Below, piece by piece: positions 24,111 to 33,604 of a DNA stretch of 64,000 nucleotides. The position numbers and the translations under genes are program-made. The stretch is taken from contig MAEX01000009.1 of NCBI GenBank assembly GCA_002013415.1, forward strand, positions 124,001 through 188,000, written 5' to 3'. Origin of the DNA: Mycobacterium sp. D16Q14. GTDB taxonomy: Bacteria; Actinomycetota; Actinomycetes; Mycobacteriales; Mycobacteriaceae. Within the stretch, counting starts at the first letter, position 1. Each line of letters starts with the position of its first letter. The notes beneath the pieces are model-generated. The model worked only from the letters and a program-made list of their open reading frames with translations, did not search any database and was not told the DNA's origin.

Positions 24111-24929
24111 TTAGGCCTGTCCAACCTCGAACCGCGCGAAGCGGGTCACGGTGACACCGGCCTCGTCAAGAAGCGCCTTGACGGTCTTCTTGCTATCGGA
24201 CACCGACGCCTGATCCAGCAGCACGACATCCTTGTAGTAACCGTTGACGCGACCCTCGACGATCTTGGGCAATGCCTGCTCGGGCTTGCCTTCCGACTTC
24301 GCGGTCTCCTCGGCGATGCGACGCTCGTTCTCGACCACATCGGCCGGAACGTCCTCGCGCGTCAGGTACTTGGCCTTGAGCGCGGCGATCTGCAGTGCGA
24401 CCGCGTGCGCGGCCTCGGTGCCAGATCCCGTGTACTCGACCAGCACGCCTACCGCAGGCGGCAGGTCCGCAGCACGCTTGTGCAGGTAGGTCTCAACGGT
24501 GCCGCCGAAGTACGCCACCCGGCGCAACTCCAGCTTCTCACCGATCTTCGCGGAAAGGTCAGCGATGGCCTGGTCGACCGTCCGGCCGTCCTCGACCTTC
24601 GCGGCCTTGAGGGCGTCCAGATCGCCGATCTTGCCAGCCGCGGCCGCACCGACGATGGCGTCGGCGAGCCCCTGGAACTCGGCGTTCTTGGCGACGAAGT
24701 CGGTCTCTGCGTTCAGCTCGACGAGCACACCGTCACGCGCGGCAACCAGGCCCTCGGCAGTCGCACGCTCGGCGCGCTTGCCCACGTCCTTGGCGCCCTT
24801 GATACGCAGCACCTCGACGGCCTTGTCGAAATCACCGTCGGACTCGGCCAGGGCGTTCTTGCAGTCGAGCATTCCGGCACCGGTCAGTTCCCGGAGCCGC
24901 TTCACATCGGCAGCAGTGAAATTCGCCAT
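24111..24929 (-). CDS. tsf: Elongation factor Ts
   Basis: 272 residues. It is the nucleotide exchange factor for EF-Tu. The N-terminal UBA-like domain begins [26 protein letters not shown], seen here as TGAGMLDCK, and the [10 protein letters not shown] core is the EF-Tu contact. [13 protein letters not shown] is in the central domain. The start ATG follows the rpsB stop without a gap (TAAATG on the minus strand), so it is translated with rpsB. The convergent regulator gene is separated by a strong terminator. Confidence 0.96.
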   Translation of the reverse strand: MANFTAADVKRLRELTGAGMLDCKNALAESDGDFDKAVEVLRIKGAKDVGKRAERATAEGLVAARDGVLVELNAETDFVAKNAEFQGLADAIVGAAAAGKIGDLDALKAAKVEDGRTVDQAIADLSAKIGEKLELRRVAYFGGTVETYLHKRAADLPPAVGVLVEYTGSGTEAAHAVALQIAALKAKYLTREDVPADVVENERRIAEETAKSEGKPEQALPKIVEGRVNGYYKDVVLLDQASVSDSKKTVKALLDEAGVTVTRFARFEVGQA

Positions 24930-25787
24930 TTAGCCTTCCTCGGTTGTGGTCTCGGTGGTTTCGGTAGCAACGGCCTCGGCGGCAGGAGCCTCTGCAGCCT
25001 CAGCGGCCGGAACCTCTGCGACGGCGGAGGCAAGCAATTCCTGCTCCCACTCGGCGAGCGGCTCAGCAGCCTCTGGCTTCTCGTCGCCGCCGGCCAGGCC
25101 AGAGCGGGCCTGGAGGCCCTCGGCGATCGCGGAAGCAACGACCTTGGTGAGCAGCGCAGCGCTGCGGATCGCGTCATCGTTGCCCGGGATCGGGTAGTCG
25201 ACGACGTCGGGATCGCAGTTGGTATCCAGGATCGCAATGATCGGGATGTTCAGCTTGCGGGCCTCGGCAACAGCGAGGTGCTCCTTGTTGGTATCCACCA
25301 CGAAGATCGCCGAAGGCACCTTCTGCATATCGCGGATACCGCCGAGGCTGCGCTCAAGCTTGTTCTTCTCACGCGTGAGCATGAGGATTTCCTTCTTGGT
25401 GCGTCCCTCGAAGCCACCGGTCTGCTCCATGGACTCCAGCTCCTTGAGGCGCTGCAGACGCTTGTGGACGGTGGAGAAGTTGGTGAGCATGCCGCCCAGC
25501 CAACGCTGGTTCACGTAGGGCATGCCGACGCGGGTCGCCTCTTCGGCGATCGGCTCCTGAGCCTGCTTCTTGGTGCCGACGAACATGACCGAACCACCGT
25601 GGGCGACGGTCTCTTTGACGAACTCGTACGCCTTGTCGATGTAGGTCAGCGTCTGCTGCAAGTCGATGATGTAGATGCCGTTGCGGTCGGTGAAGATGAA
25701 CCGCTTCATCTTGGGGTTCCAACGACGGGTCTGATGCCCGAAGTGCGCGCCGCTGTCAAGCAGCTGCTTCATTGTTACGACGGCCAT
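24930..25787 (-). CDS. rpsB: 30S ribosomal protein S2
   Basis: 285 residues from the ATG at 25787 ([18 protein letters not shown]); the longer open frame is upstream leader. It carries S2 motifs [34 protein letters not shown] and [13 protein letters not shown]. The C-terminal 50 residues are an Ala/Glu/Thr-rich tail common in actinobacteria. Together with tsf it forms the conserved rpsB-tsf operon. It is divergent from an M23 peptidase gene, as in M. tuberculosis. Confidence 0.96.
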   Translation of the reverse strand: MAVVTMKQLLDSGAHFGHQTRRWNPKMKRFIFTDRNGIYIIDLQQTLTYIDKAYEFVKETVAHGGSVMFVGTKKQAQEPIAEEATRVGMPYVNQRWLGGMLTNFSTVHKRLQRLKELESMEQTGGFEGRTKKEILMLTREKNKLERSLGGIRDMQKVPSAIFVVDTNKEHLAVAEARKLNIPIIAILDTNCDPDVVDYPIPGNDDAIRSAALLTKVVASAIAEGLQARSGLAGGDEKPEAAEPLAEWEQELLASAVAEVPAAEAAEAPAAEAVATETTETTTEEG

Positions 25788-26015
25788 GGTGAGCCATTCC
25801 TTTATGTTGTCGGTTGCCGCCCGGGATCGGGTGATCCTGGGCCCTAGCGTCTGCTGATGCCGGAACCCACCTGGATGGGACCGTCCGGCATGCTGGCCAC
25901 GAGCTCGTGCACAGACGCGCGAAGTCAACCCGCTAGGCGAGTTGCGGTGATGAGTTTACATGCTGCGACGAGTGCTTTCCGCCATGCGTCGAAGGATCTG
26001 CCAGAGCTCCGGCAG

Positions 26016-26024
26016 TTATCCACA
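26016..26024 (+). other. DnaA-box-like TTATCCACA
   Basis: A single perfect TTATCCACA lies in the rpsB-M23 divergent region, about 230 bases from the rpsB start. One isolated box may be chance or may allow DnaA-dependent regulation of rpsB; no AT-rich unwinding region is present. Confidence 0.35.
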
Positions 26025-26075
26025 GAGCCCAGATGGCTCTTTCCCGCGCCGCCACCGTCCGGTCACCATGACGGC

Positions 26076-26597
26076 GTGTGGTTCCGAGAGTTCGGGTGTC
26101 CCGTACTGATCCTCGCCCTGGTGCTAGCCGTTTCCCCCACGGCTGGCGCCGCCCCCGGGGATGCAGAGGACCGTTTCGGCTGGCCGCTACCTCCCCGAGC
26201 AGCGATAACACGGTATTTCGACGGGCCGCGGGAACGCTGGAACCGGGGTCATCGCGGGGTAGATATGGCCGGCGCCCCTGGTCAGCGGGTGGCCGCAGCC
26301 GGGCCGGGAATCGTGGTGTACGCCGGATCGCTCGCGGGTAGACCGCTGATCTCGATCGAGCACGCGGGCGGACTGCGTACCAGCTACGAACCGGTCACAC
26401 CGCTGGTAAAACCGGGTCAACGGGTATCGGAAGGATCGGTCATCGGGACATTGCTCACAGGGCATCCGGGCTGCCCCGTCGCGGCCTGCCTGCACTGGGG
26501 CGCCCTGCGCGGGCCCGCGTCGGCCGCGGACTATCTAGACCCGCTGGGACTATTGGCCTCGACGCCGCTGCGACTGAAGCCGCTTACGCGTGGCTAA
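26076..26597 (+). CDS. M23-family peptidase domain protein, secreted
   Basis: 173 residues from the GTG at 26076, chosen because it is followed by a clear signal peptide (CPVLILALVLAVSP then TAGAAPG). In-frame starts up to 25857 exist but lie in the rpsB leader. The M23 fold is visible as RGHRGVDMAGAPGQRV and AAGPGIVVYAG, with GCPVAACLHWGALRG near the C-terminus. The first zinc-site His/Asp pair (HRGVD) and the LHWG motif are present, so it may be an active lysostaphin-type endopeptidase acting on peptidoglycan. It is divergent from rpsB. Confidence 0.82.
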   Translation: MWFREFGCPVLILALVLAVSPTAGAAPGDAEDRFGWPLPPRAAITRYFDGPRERWNRGHRGVDMAGAPGQRVAAAGPGIVVYAGSLAGRPLISIEHAGGLRTSYEPVTPLVKPGQRVSEGSVIGTLLTGHPGCPVAACLHWGALRGPASAADYLDPLGLLASTPLRLKPLTRG

Positions 26598-26603
26598 AGC
26601 CGC

Positions 26604-26867
26604 TCAGGCGGGCTGACAGATATCGACGTGCGCGGGTTTTCCGGTGGACTGCGACAGCCTGGACACCGCGTCATGAAAACGGTCGAGCGCATCCTGCTCG
26701 GTCACCACTTGGTAGAAGGCGCGCATCTCACCGCCGTTGGCCATGCACACCCACCACGGCGGGTACACATCGGCGAGGGCCGTTCCCGGTGCCACGATTC
26801 CGAGGCTCAACACAGCGGCCGTGGCCGCCACCAGAATTCCGGCGCGCATGCTTGGCACTGTAGTCAT
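26604..26867 (-). CDS. Small secreted protein of unknown function
   Basis: 87 residues from the ATG at 26867, which overlaps the stop of the upstream TetR-HxlR gene as ATGA; an ATG at 26849 is an alternative. A signal peptide (GILVAATAAVLSLGIV) ends at a TALA-D cleavage site. The mature part is about 60 residues with WWVCMANGGE and a C-terminal HVDICQPA, so the two cysteines could form a disulfide. No family is recognised beyond small mycobacterial secreted proteins. It shares a transcript with the regulator. Confidence 0.65.
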   Translation of the reverse strand: MTTVPSMRAGILVAATAAVLSLGIVAPGTALADVYPPWWVCMANGGEMRAFYQVVTEQDALDRFHDAVSRLSQSTGKPAHVDICQPA

Positions 26868-27829
26868 CGGACCGATACCGACCAGGCTCTTGCCCACAAT
26901 TCCAGCGGGGCCAACGCGACGAGTAGCGCCTTGCCCACCGCCGTCAACGAGTACTCCCCATCTCGGCTCCGCACGATATGCGCGGCGGTCAACTCGTCCA
27001 GACGTGTAGCGAGCACGCCACTGGACACCTCCCCCGTTCCGCCCATGGCCCGCCGCAGCTCCGAGAAAGCCTTTGATCCAGAGCGCAATTCCCACAGTGC
27101 CAGGATTGCCCAACGTCGACCGAACAGGTCGAATGCCGCGTTGAGCGGCTGCCCAGAACCGGACCCTCGCACGGGCCTGCCGGGCCGTGGCGTGGCGGCC
27201 CCGTCCGGCGACTCCGCCTCGGATATCCCAGCACTGGCGATGATGGCAATCAGCCGGCTAGCGCGCTCGGCCATCTGCTCCGCACTCTGCTCGGGGTGCC
27301 GGATCCACCAGGTGATCATGGCACCGACCATCCCCATCCAGCCCTGAGTGAGCACACCGATGTCCTGCGGGTCGCGCAGCTGCGTGGCCGCGCTTCCTAC
27401 CGCGGCCACACCTTGGCCGGCCAGTGCGGCGAGCCGCGTTCTGGCCACCCGGGCCGCGGCAAGTGCCTCACTCTCTTCGGGCAGGGTCTGATCCCAGATG
27501 ACCAGCCAGTCCGAGGGGCGCGGCGCCAGGGCCTGAAAGACAGCCCGCAGCACCGCTCGCGGCAACGCCAGCGTGGGCGGGGCGGCCTCCATCGCCGCCT
27601 CGATGTGATCGCCCACAATTGCTCCCGCGCGCTGTACGCACGCGACATAGAGCTGCTCCTTGGACCCGAAGTACGCGAGCACCATGGGCTTGGACACTCC
27701 AACGGCCGAAGCCACCGCGGCCAGGGACATGCCCGCGTACCCGCTGCGGCCGAACTCCTGACATGCGGCATCCAGGATCTGTTGCTCCCGCTCGGCGCGG
27801 GGCATGCCCTTGGTACCTGCCCGTGTCAC
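26864..27829 (-). CDS. TetR-HxlR fusion transcriptional regulator
   Basis: 321 residues. Residues about 12-58 are a TetR HTH (REQQILDAACQEFGR; MSLAAVASAVGVSKPMVLAYF), followed by a TetR ligand-binding domain with SDWLVIWDQTLPEESEAL to about residue 200. After a Pro/Gly-rich linker (ATPRPGRPVRGSGSG), residues about 228-320 form an HxlR winged helix (LFGRRWAILALWELRSGSKAFSEL shortened; then EVSSGVLATRLDEL and the C-terminal DGEYSLTAVGKALL). Two DNA-binding domains in one chain is unusual. It is divergent from mmpS-mmpL, with a palindromic array between. Confidence 0.85.
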   Translation of the reverse strand: MTRAGTKGMPRAEREQQILDAACQEFGRSGYAGMSLAAVASAVGVSKPMVLAYFGSKEQLYVACVQRAGAIVGDHIEAAMEAAPPTLALPRAVLRAVFQALAPRPSDWLVIWDQTLPEESEALAAARVARTRLAALAGQGVAAVGSAATQLRDPQDIGVLTQGWMGMVGAMITWWIRHPEQSAEQMAERASRLIAIIASAGISEAESPDGAATPRPGRPVRGSGSGQPLNAAFDLFGRRWAILALWELRSGSKAFSELRRAMGGTGEVSSGVLATRLDELTAAHIVRSRDGEYSLTAVGKALLVALAPLELWARAWSVSVR

Positions 27830-27893
27830 CAGTCCCTTCTACCAGTTTCGAGCCACCCAGGGCCGCGTATTCGTGTGCGCCGCATCACAGTAG

Positions 27894-27943
27894 ACCGATC
27901 GGTGTGATATTGATTTGACCGACTGTTAAATTAACGATCGGCC
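27894..27943. promoter_or_regulatory. Operator array between TetR-HxlR regulator and mmpS
   Basis: Perfect palindrome ACCGATCGGT (27894-27903) is followed by an imperfect 27-bp palindrome: GACCGACTGTTAA (27917-27929), A, TTAACGATCGGCC (27931-27943). In the latter GTTAA/TTAAC and the CCGA/TCGG blocks pair, with mismatches at three positions per arm. Different site types may serve the two DNA-binding domains of the fusion regulator. Confidence 0.55.
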
Positions 27944-27986
27944 AGTTAACGTCAACGCTCACCAACCGGATCAACGAGGAGCTGGA

Positions 27987-28394
27987 ATGCGTGGCGCGTG
28001 GGTGTATCTGGTATCGACGGCGGTCCTCTGTATCGCCGGGGCCTACATAGCCCATCTGCGACTTAGCGACATTCCTGACCCCGCCATCGGCCATTCGGCC
28101 AAGCCTCCAGTCATCGGCAAGCCGAGGGACAAGGTCGTCGAGTACCGGCTGGACGGTCCCGCAGGCAGCGCGGTCACGGCGTCCTACCTGGACATCGACG
28201 GCGCCGTACGCGAAGTGTCGGGCACGCTCCCCTGGCACACCACCCTGCACGCGAAACAACTTGTCGTCCCTGCGGGACTCGTCGCGCAATCCAGTTCGGA
28301 GCAGATGTCCTGTCGCATCACGATCAACGGGCTGACGCGTGATCAAAGCGCGGCCAACGCATCTGCCGTCTCCTGTCAGGTGGCGGTGGCGTGA
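27987..28394 (+). CDS. MmpS-family membrane accessory protein
   Basis: 135 residues, starting at the ATG at 27987 behind GAGGAG (27976-27981). A single N-terminal membrane anchor (VYLVSTAVLCIAGAYIAHL, residues 5-23) is followed by a periplasmic beta domain with VVEYRLDGPAGSAVTASYLD and two Cys residues (SEQMSCRI, AVSCQVAV), the MmpS pattern. It partners the MmpL transporter, whose GTG start overlaps its stop (GTGA). Together they export a lipid or other small molecule. Confidence 0.92.
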   Translation: MRGAWVYLVSTAVLCIAGAYIAHLRLSDIPDPAIGHSAKPPVIGKPRDKVVEYRLDGPAGSAVTASYLDIDGAVREVSGTLPWHTTLHAKQLVVPAGLVAQSSSEQMSCRITINGLTRDQSAANASAVSCQVAVA

Positions 28395-31330
28395 ATCTCT
28401 TAGACAAGTTTCGCGTGCACGTATGGGACAAATTGTGGGCAAGCCCCGCCGATGTGACACCTACACCGGGGCGACCGCTCTTGGCGCGGCTGCTCTACCG
28501 GTTCTCCATACCTATCCTCGTGCTGTGGCTCGGCGCGGCCGGCATCCTCAATCTCACTGTCCCCCAGCTGGAGACGGTGATCAAACAGCACGCCCGCTCG
28601 TTTCTTCCCGATGACGCCGCCTCCGTGCAGGCGATCTCGAAGATGGGCGATTACTTCGGCGGTGCCGGTACCAACAACTTTGTCTATCTTCTCCTCGAGG
28701 GCGACGCGCCTCTGGGGACCGAGGCGCATCAGTACTACTCGTCGATCCTTGATGGAATCAACCAGGACAAGAAGCATGTCAACTCGTCCATGGACCTGTG
28801 GTCCGATCCGCAGTTCGCGCCGGCCAACGAAAGTGCCGACGGGAAGGCCGCCTACGTCCTGATCAACCTCAAGGGCAACATGGGGACTGCCCTGGCTATG
28901 GAGTCGACCGCGAAGATCCGCGAACTCATCGCCCAGTACCCGCCGCCCAAGGGAATCACCGCGCACCTGACGGGCCCATCCGCGGTGGTGAACGACGAGC
29001 TGGTGTCGATCAACGACTCGATCCTGATCCTGCTGATCGCGTGTGCGGGGCTAGTGGGCCTCATTTTGTTGGTGGTGTACCGCTCGCCGATCACCATCGC
29101 ACTGCCACTGCTCGTCGCGGGAGCGGGGCTTGCCGTCGGTCGGCCCATCGTCGCGTTCCTCGGCCAACACCAAGTCATCGGTGTATCCATCTTCGCCTCG
29201 GCACTACTAGCGGTGATCGTGCTGGGTGCCGGAATCGATTACGGCATTTTTCTTTTGGGCAGATACCAAGAGGCACGGCGAGCCGGCGAAGACCCGGCCG
29301 AGGCGTACTACACAGCGCTGACGGGGGTGCAACACATCATCATCGCCTCAGGGCTCACTGTTGCCGGGGCGACAGCCTGCATGGTCTTCACCCGCCTGGC
29401 CATCTTCAGCACGTCGGGACTGCCATGCACGGTTGCGGTGGTGGTCACCCTCGCCGCGGCACTGACACTGGCGCCCGCCGCACTCGCCGCGGGTAGCCGA
29501 TTCGGATTCTTCGAGCCGCGCGAAGAGAATTCGCAGCGTAGGTGGCGACGCATCGCCACGTACGTGGTGCGCTGGCCGGGCCCGGTGTTGGCAGGCAGCT
29601 TGGCCGTGCTCGCGATCGCATTTCTGGCAGTGCCCGGGTTCCGGCCCAGTTACAACGAGCGGCAAGCTCAGCCCAGCGACTCCCCCGCAAACGTCGGCTT
29701 CGCCGCCTCGGACCGCCATTTGCCGCCAAACATCATGTCGCCCAGCGTCTTCATCGTGGAAGCGGACCACGACATGCGTAACTCCGCCGATCTGATCGCA
29801 CTGGCGAAAATGAGCAATGCCGTATTGAATATTCCCGGTATCAGCAACGTACAGGGCATCACCCGGCCGCTGGCCGCCCCGCTGGAACTGGGGACGCTGC
29901 CCGCGCAGGCAGGTTATGTCGGTGGGCGGCTGACCCAGATGACCAAACTGCTCACGCAGCGCATCGAGGACCTAACCGCCCTCAGCGGCCGGGTGGGACA
30001 ACTTTCGCTGACGGTGCGGGGCCTGGAGCAGGCGCTACGCACCGGCACAGTAGGCGCGACCCAGATACATTCAGGTGCAACGGAATTGCGCACCAGTCTG
30101 GCCGCCGTCGTACAGAAGGTCGACTCGTTGCGCGGGACCGCCAAACCTGCCGAGGACTTCATCGGCGGGATCCCAAACTGCCGAGATAACGACTATTGCC
30201 AAGCCGCACTCACCGGCTTCTCCCTCTTCGACGACCTACACCGTTTCGACGGGCTTGTCGGCAATCTGGTGAACGGAACCGGCACGCTGGCACAGACCTT
30301 GCCGACACTCGGTGCGCAGCTACCTGGGCTCAAGGACTTCATCACCCAGGTCAACGCGGTCATCGCACCATTGCAGAGCACCCTGCAGGTTCTGCTGCCC
30401 CAGGTCACCGAGATCACTCAGTTCACCGATGACCTCAGCAAGAGCTTCACGGCAGGCGACCCGAGTAGCTCGTTCTTCATACCCGCGCAGGCCTTCGAGA
30501 ATCCACTCTTCAAAAGCGCTATGCCGTACTTCTTCTCTCCCGACGGCAAGGTGACGCGGATGGTCGTCACTCCCGAGAAGGAGGGGTTCAGCCAGGAGGC
30601 CATGGACCTCAGCTCAGAGATCATCCCGACGGCACTACAGGCGACCAAGAGCACATCGTTGGCAGGCAGCACAGTGAGTATTGGAGGGCCGGGCGGCACG
30701 CTACTGAACATCGAGGCTTTCACACGTGAGGACTTCATCACCAGTGCGGTGGCCGCGTTCGCCTTCGTGTTCTGCGTGATACTGATCCTGCTGCGCAGCC
30801 TCGTCGCCGCGATGGTGGTCATCGGCACTGTCGCACTGTCCTACGTCTCGGCACTGGGCCTCACCGTGTTCGTCTGGCAGGACCTCGTCGGCATCCCGCT
30901 GCATTGGTCGGTGGCCCCGCTGTCATTCGTGTTCCTTGTCGCTGTCGGCGCCGATTACAACATGCTGTTGGTGGCCCGGTTCCGGGAAGAGATACACGCG
31001 GGCATCAAGACAGGCATCATCCGCTCTATGGCCAATACCGGCGGAGTGGTGACAACCGCTGGCCTGGTGTTCGGCTTTACCATGTTCGCGATGATCGTTG
31101 CGCCGGCGCGCAACATCGCCCAGCTCGGCACTGCGGTCGGCCTCGGCCTGCTGATGGACACCCTGATCGTGCGGTCGTTCCTCGTGCCCGCCATCGCAAC
31201 CCTGCTGGGTCGCTGGTTCTGGTGGCCAGTGGTAGTACACGACAGGGCCGCCAGCCGCGACGCGGTCCCAGAGGGCGCGACACCCTCAGGCTCGCTGGAT
31301 CGTGCACAGCTCGTAGGCGCGCCGCGATGA
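28391..31330 (+). CDS. MmpL-family RND transporter
   Basis: 979 residues from a GTG at 28391. Twelve membrane spans are predicted in two repeated halves with large periplasmic loops. Proton-relay motifs are present in span 4 (GAGIDYGIFLLGRYQEA shortened) and span 10 (VGADYNMLLVARFREE), each with an Asp-Tyr pair. A loop with two cysteines (IPNCRDNDYC) and coiled-coil-rich TQRIEDLTAL lies in the second periplasmic domain. MmpL proteins export mycobacterial lipids, siderophores or drugs. The regulator and MmpS context suggest an inducible exporter; the cargo is not predictable. Confidence 0.93.
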   Translation: MNLLDKFRVHVWDKLWASPADVTPTPGRPLLARLLYRFSIPILVLWLGAAGILNLTVPQLETVIKQHARSFLPDDAASVQAISKMGDYFGGAGTNNFVYLLLEGDAPLGTEAHQYYSSILDGINQDKKHVNSSMDLWSDPQFAPANESADGKAAYVLINLKGNMGTALAMESTAKIRELIAQYPPPKGITAHLTGPSAVVNDELVSINDSILILLIACAGLVGLILLVVYRSPITIALPLLVAGAGLAVGRPIVAFLGQHQVIGVSIFASALLAVIVLGAGIDYGIFLLGRYQEARRAGEDPAEAYYTALTGVQHIIIASGLTVAGATACMVFTRLAIFSTSGLPCTVAVVVTLAAALTLAPAALAAGSRFGFFEPREENSQRRWRRIATYVVRWPGPVLAGSLAVLAIAFLAVPGFRPSYNERQAQPSDSPANVGFAASDRHLPPNIMSPSVFIVEADHDMRNSADLIALAKMSNAVLNIPGISNVQGITRPLAAPLELGTLPAQAGYVGGRLTQMTKLLTQRIEDLTALSGRVGQLSLTVRGLEQALRTGTVGATQIHSGATELRTSLAAVVQKVDSLRGTAKPAEDFIGGIPNCRDNDYCQAALTGFSLFDDLHRFDGLVGNLVNGTGTLAQTLPTLGAQLPGLKDFITQVNAVIAPLQSTLQVLLPQVTEITQFTDDLSKSFTAGDPSSSFFIPAQAFENPLFKSAMPYFFSPDGKVTRMVVTPEKEGFSQEAMDLSSEIIPTALQATKSTSLAGSTVSIGGPGGTLLNIEAFTREDFITSAVAAFAFVFCVILILLRSLVAAMVVIGTVALSYVSALGLTVFVWQDLVGIPLHWSVAPLSFVFLVAVGADYNMLLVARFREEIHAGIKTGIIRSMANTGGVVTTAGLVFGFTMFAMIVAPARNIAQLGTAVGLGLLMDTLIVRSFLVPAIATLLGRWFWWPVVVHDRAASRDAVPEGATPSGSLDRAQLVGAPR

Positions 31331-31530
31331 CGTGCGCGGATTCCGCTCGAGATCAAGGCAGGTAAGCAAGACATGCGGTGGCGTAGCCTTTCATCAACCG
31401 GTAGGCCCTACGCTTCCGTCGAGATACACTTAGACACAAGACATCTCAACGACCACAGGCGTGAATGGAACCTCCGCCCGCTGCAGTTCAGCATTGCCAC
31501 ATAGCGCGCTTGGAATCGCGGGTAACCGCC
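31331..31530. other. Intergenic region after mmpL
   Basis: No convincing gene is seen. GAGAT (31421-31425) and ATCTC (31443-31447) form a loose inverted repeat around TAGACACAAG, with two TGTCT-type half-sites on the minus strand. It may hold a promoter for the short downstream frame. Confidence 0.4.
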
Positions 31531-31809
31531 ATGCCCACGGGAGCCGGGATCGCAGCAGTGCTTCTGCTCTCGGTGGTGGTAGCGCTGTGGGCGGCAGGCG
31601 GTAACGGAGGATCGATGAGCTACTACCAGCGCGAGGTAGACCGCATGGTGCGTAAGAAATCGCGGCTGGAAAAGGCAAGTCTGGCGACGAGAGCCCGCCC
31701 TACCCGACGACGACACTGGGCGAATCGCGTCAATCCCGCCCGGATGTGCCGGTGGAGAAAGAAGCCACGCGATACCGAATCACGCCGTTACGCCCGCGGG
31801 TGTGCCTGA
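31531..31809 (+). CDS. Possible small membrane protein, unrecognised
   Basis: 92 residues from the ATG at 31531 (the frame also opens at 31465). One hydrophobic helix ([19 protein letters not shown]) is near the N-terminus. It is followed by a short tract with [18 protein letters not shown] and a very basic, Arg-rich tail that overlaps the xerC 3' end by 22 bases. The tail looks non-coding in composition, so the true protein might be truncated or the whole frame spurious. No family is recognised. Confidence 0.3.
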   Translation: MPTGAGIAAVLLLSVVVALWAAGGNGGSMSYYQREVDRMVRKKSRLEKASLATRARPTRRRHWANRVNPARMCRWRKKPRDTESRRYARGCA

Positions 31810-32702
31810 TCGTGGACGGCCCGTAGGCGCGCCACGGTGACATGGGTGTACAGCTGAGTGGTAGCCAGTGTGGAGTGCCCGAGTAGCTCTTGAACCACAC
31901 GCAAGTCCGCCCCGCCCTCGAGTAGATGCGTTGCGGCGCTGTGCCGTAACCCGTGCGGGCCGATATCGGGGGCACCAGGCACGGCGGACATGGTCTGATG
32001 CACCACGGTGCGGACCTGGCGCGGATCGATGCGCCGCCCACGCGCGCCGAGGAGCACCGCCGCACCAGAACCAGCGTTGACAAGATGTGGTCGACCGCGG
32101 TCCAGCCAGGCGGTCAGAGCATCAGCGGCAGGACCGCCGAATGGCACCGTACGCTCCTTGTCACCCTTACCCAAGACGCGCAATACTTTTCGCGACCTGT
32201 CAATATCGTCGATATCCAGGCCGCACAGCTCGCTGACGCGAATCCCGGTGGCGTAGAGCATCTCGACGATCAACTGATCCCTCAACGCCATCGGATCGTC
32301 TTGTTCCGCACCCGAATGCGCTGCCTCCATCGCCGCGACGGCCTGATCTTGTCGCAGTACCGCGGGCAACGTACGGCGAGACTTAGGCTGTTGCAGGCGA
32401 ATCGCGGGATCTGTCGTCAGCAGCCCGCGGCGGGTCGCCCATGCGGTGAAAATTTTCACCGCCGAGGTACGCCGCGCGACGGTGGAACGTGCCGCACCCT
32501 GCCGCGCCTGAGCGCCAAGCCATGACCGCAACACCGGAAGCGACAGGTCAGCCAGGGTGGCATCGGGATTGGCCGCCGAGAGGTGATCGAACAGCGAGGT
32601 GAGATCGCCGCGATAGGCGCGCTGCGTATGCACTGACCGCCCGCGCTCCAGCGCCAGATGCTCGGCGAACTCGTCGAGAATCGCGGTCAGCTGGGGTGTC
32701 AC
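31788..32702 (-). CDS. xerC: Tyrosine recombinase XerC
   Basis: 304 residues from a GTG at 32702 that overlaps the stop of the upstream siderophore-interacting protein (GTGA). An N-terminal SAM-like core-binding domain (residues 1-95) is followed by a catalytic domain with Arg155 (ATGIRVSEL), Lys179, His250 and Arg253 ([10 protein letters not shown]), His276 (LLGHSTL) and nucleophile Tyr285 (TTQLYTHV). With XerD it resolves chromosome dimers at dif. The location between a mmpL and viuB-like gene matches the mycobacterial order. Confidence 0.95.
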   Translation of the reverse strand: MTPQLTAILDEFAEHLALERGRSVHTQRAYRGDLTSLFDHLSAANPDATLADLSLPVLRSWLGAQARQGAARSTVARRTSAVKIFTAWATRRGLLTTDPAIRLQQPKSRRTLPAVLRQDQAVAAMEAAHSGAEQDDPMALRDQLIVEMLYATGIRVSELCGLDIDDIDRSRKVLRVLGKGDKERTVPFGGPAADALTAWLDRGRPHLVNAGSGAAVLLGARGRRIDPRQVRTVVHQTMSAVPGAPDIGPHGLRHSAATHLLEGGADLRVVQELLGHSTLATTQLYTHVTVARLRAVHDQAHPRA

Positions 32703-33529
32703 TCCCTCACGGTAGCTTCGGCGGACGCCAGCTCCTGTTTCCACACGCGGAAAGACTCCTCGGTGCGGCCGCGACGCCAATACCCCGAAATCGAGGCGGC
32801 CCATTTTGGTGCGACCCCACGCTCCTTCCGGATGTATGGCCGCAGACTGTGCATGACGGTCTGTGCCTCGCCGTGGATGAACACCTGCACCTGCCCGGGC
32901 AGCCACTCCGCGGAGCGCACCGCCTCGACCAGCGGAGCGTTATCCCCCGTCAGGTTGTCGTCGACCTCATCGGCACCGGCGCCGCGGTGGACCCAGATGA
33001 CCTCGACATCGCCGCGGGTATCGAAGGCGATCTCGTCCTGCGGACCGGCCACCTCGATGAACACCTTGGCGCGGGCACCCTCCGCGAGTGCTTGCAGCGC
33101 GACGGTAATCGCCGGGATGGCCGACTCGTCACCTGCCAGCAGATGCCAGTCGGCAGCGGGATCGGGCGAGTACGCGCCGTGCGAGTCGGTGACGTACAGC
33201 CTGTCTCCGGGCGTGGCGCGCGCTGCCCACGGGCCGGCCACACCGGTGTCACCGTGCACTACGAAGTCGATGGCGATCTCGCGACGGTCGGCATCCACCG
33301 AGCGGATGGTGTAGGTGCGGACAGTGGCCTGCATATCACGCGCCTGGTCGATGTCCCGTGGACCTGGCCCTTCATGGCCCTCCGGAAGGAATATCAGCTT
33401 GGCATAACTGTCGGTGTCTGGGGTGGCATCGAAACCGTCAAATCCGTTACCGCCAAGCACCACCCGGGTGATATGCGGAGTCACCTGCTCGGTCCGAACT
33501 ACCTGTAACTCATGTAGCGGGCGTGCCAT
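32699..33529 (-). CDS. viuB: Siderophore-interacting protein (ViuB/SIP family)
   Basis: 276 residues. It is an FAD/NAD(P)H-dependent ferric-siderophore reductase. The FAD-binding barrel has [10 protein letters not shown], followed by the NAD(P)H-binding domain with [21 protein letters not shown] and the C-terminal Arg-rich [10 protein letters not shown]. The start is the ATG at 33529 with GGAGGCGAT upstream. It corresponds to the viuB-like gene between xerC and dprA in M. tuberculosis (Rv2895c by recollection). GTCAA/TTGAC inverted repeats at 33556-33570 precede it; an IdeR box was not seen. Confidence 0.9.
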   Translation of the reverse strand: MARPLHELQVVRTEQVTPHITRVVLGGNGFDGFDATPDTDSYAKLIFLPEGHEGPGPRDIDQARDMQATVRTYTIRSVDADRREIAIDFVVHGDTGVAGPWAARATPGDRLYVTDSHGAYSPDPAADWHLLAGDESAIPAITVALQALAEGARAKVFIEVAGPQDEIAFDTRGDVEVIWVHRGAGADEVDDNLTGDNAPLVEAVRSAEWLPGQVQVFIHGEAQTVMHSLRPYIRKERGVAPKWAASISGYWRRGRTEESFRVWKQELASAEATVRE

Positions 33530-33604
33530 ATCGCCTCCTGCGTCGAATCCTCTATGTCAATTGCCTTGACTATACGGAGGAACAACCGCGAATGGGCGCC
33601 CCCG

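Noticed and set aside
24405..25847. Long plus-strand open frame across tsf and rpsB
   Set aside because: Antisense to two unmistakable translation genes; no motifs.
31408..31716. Minus-strand open frame after mmpL
   Set aside because: Composition is that of a shadow frame, with many Cys/His/Arg and no motif; it also overlaps the more plausible plus-strand frame.
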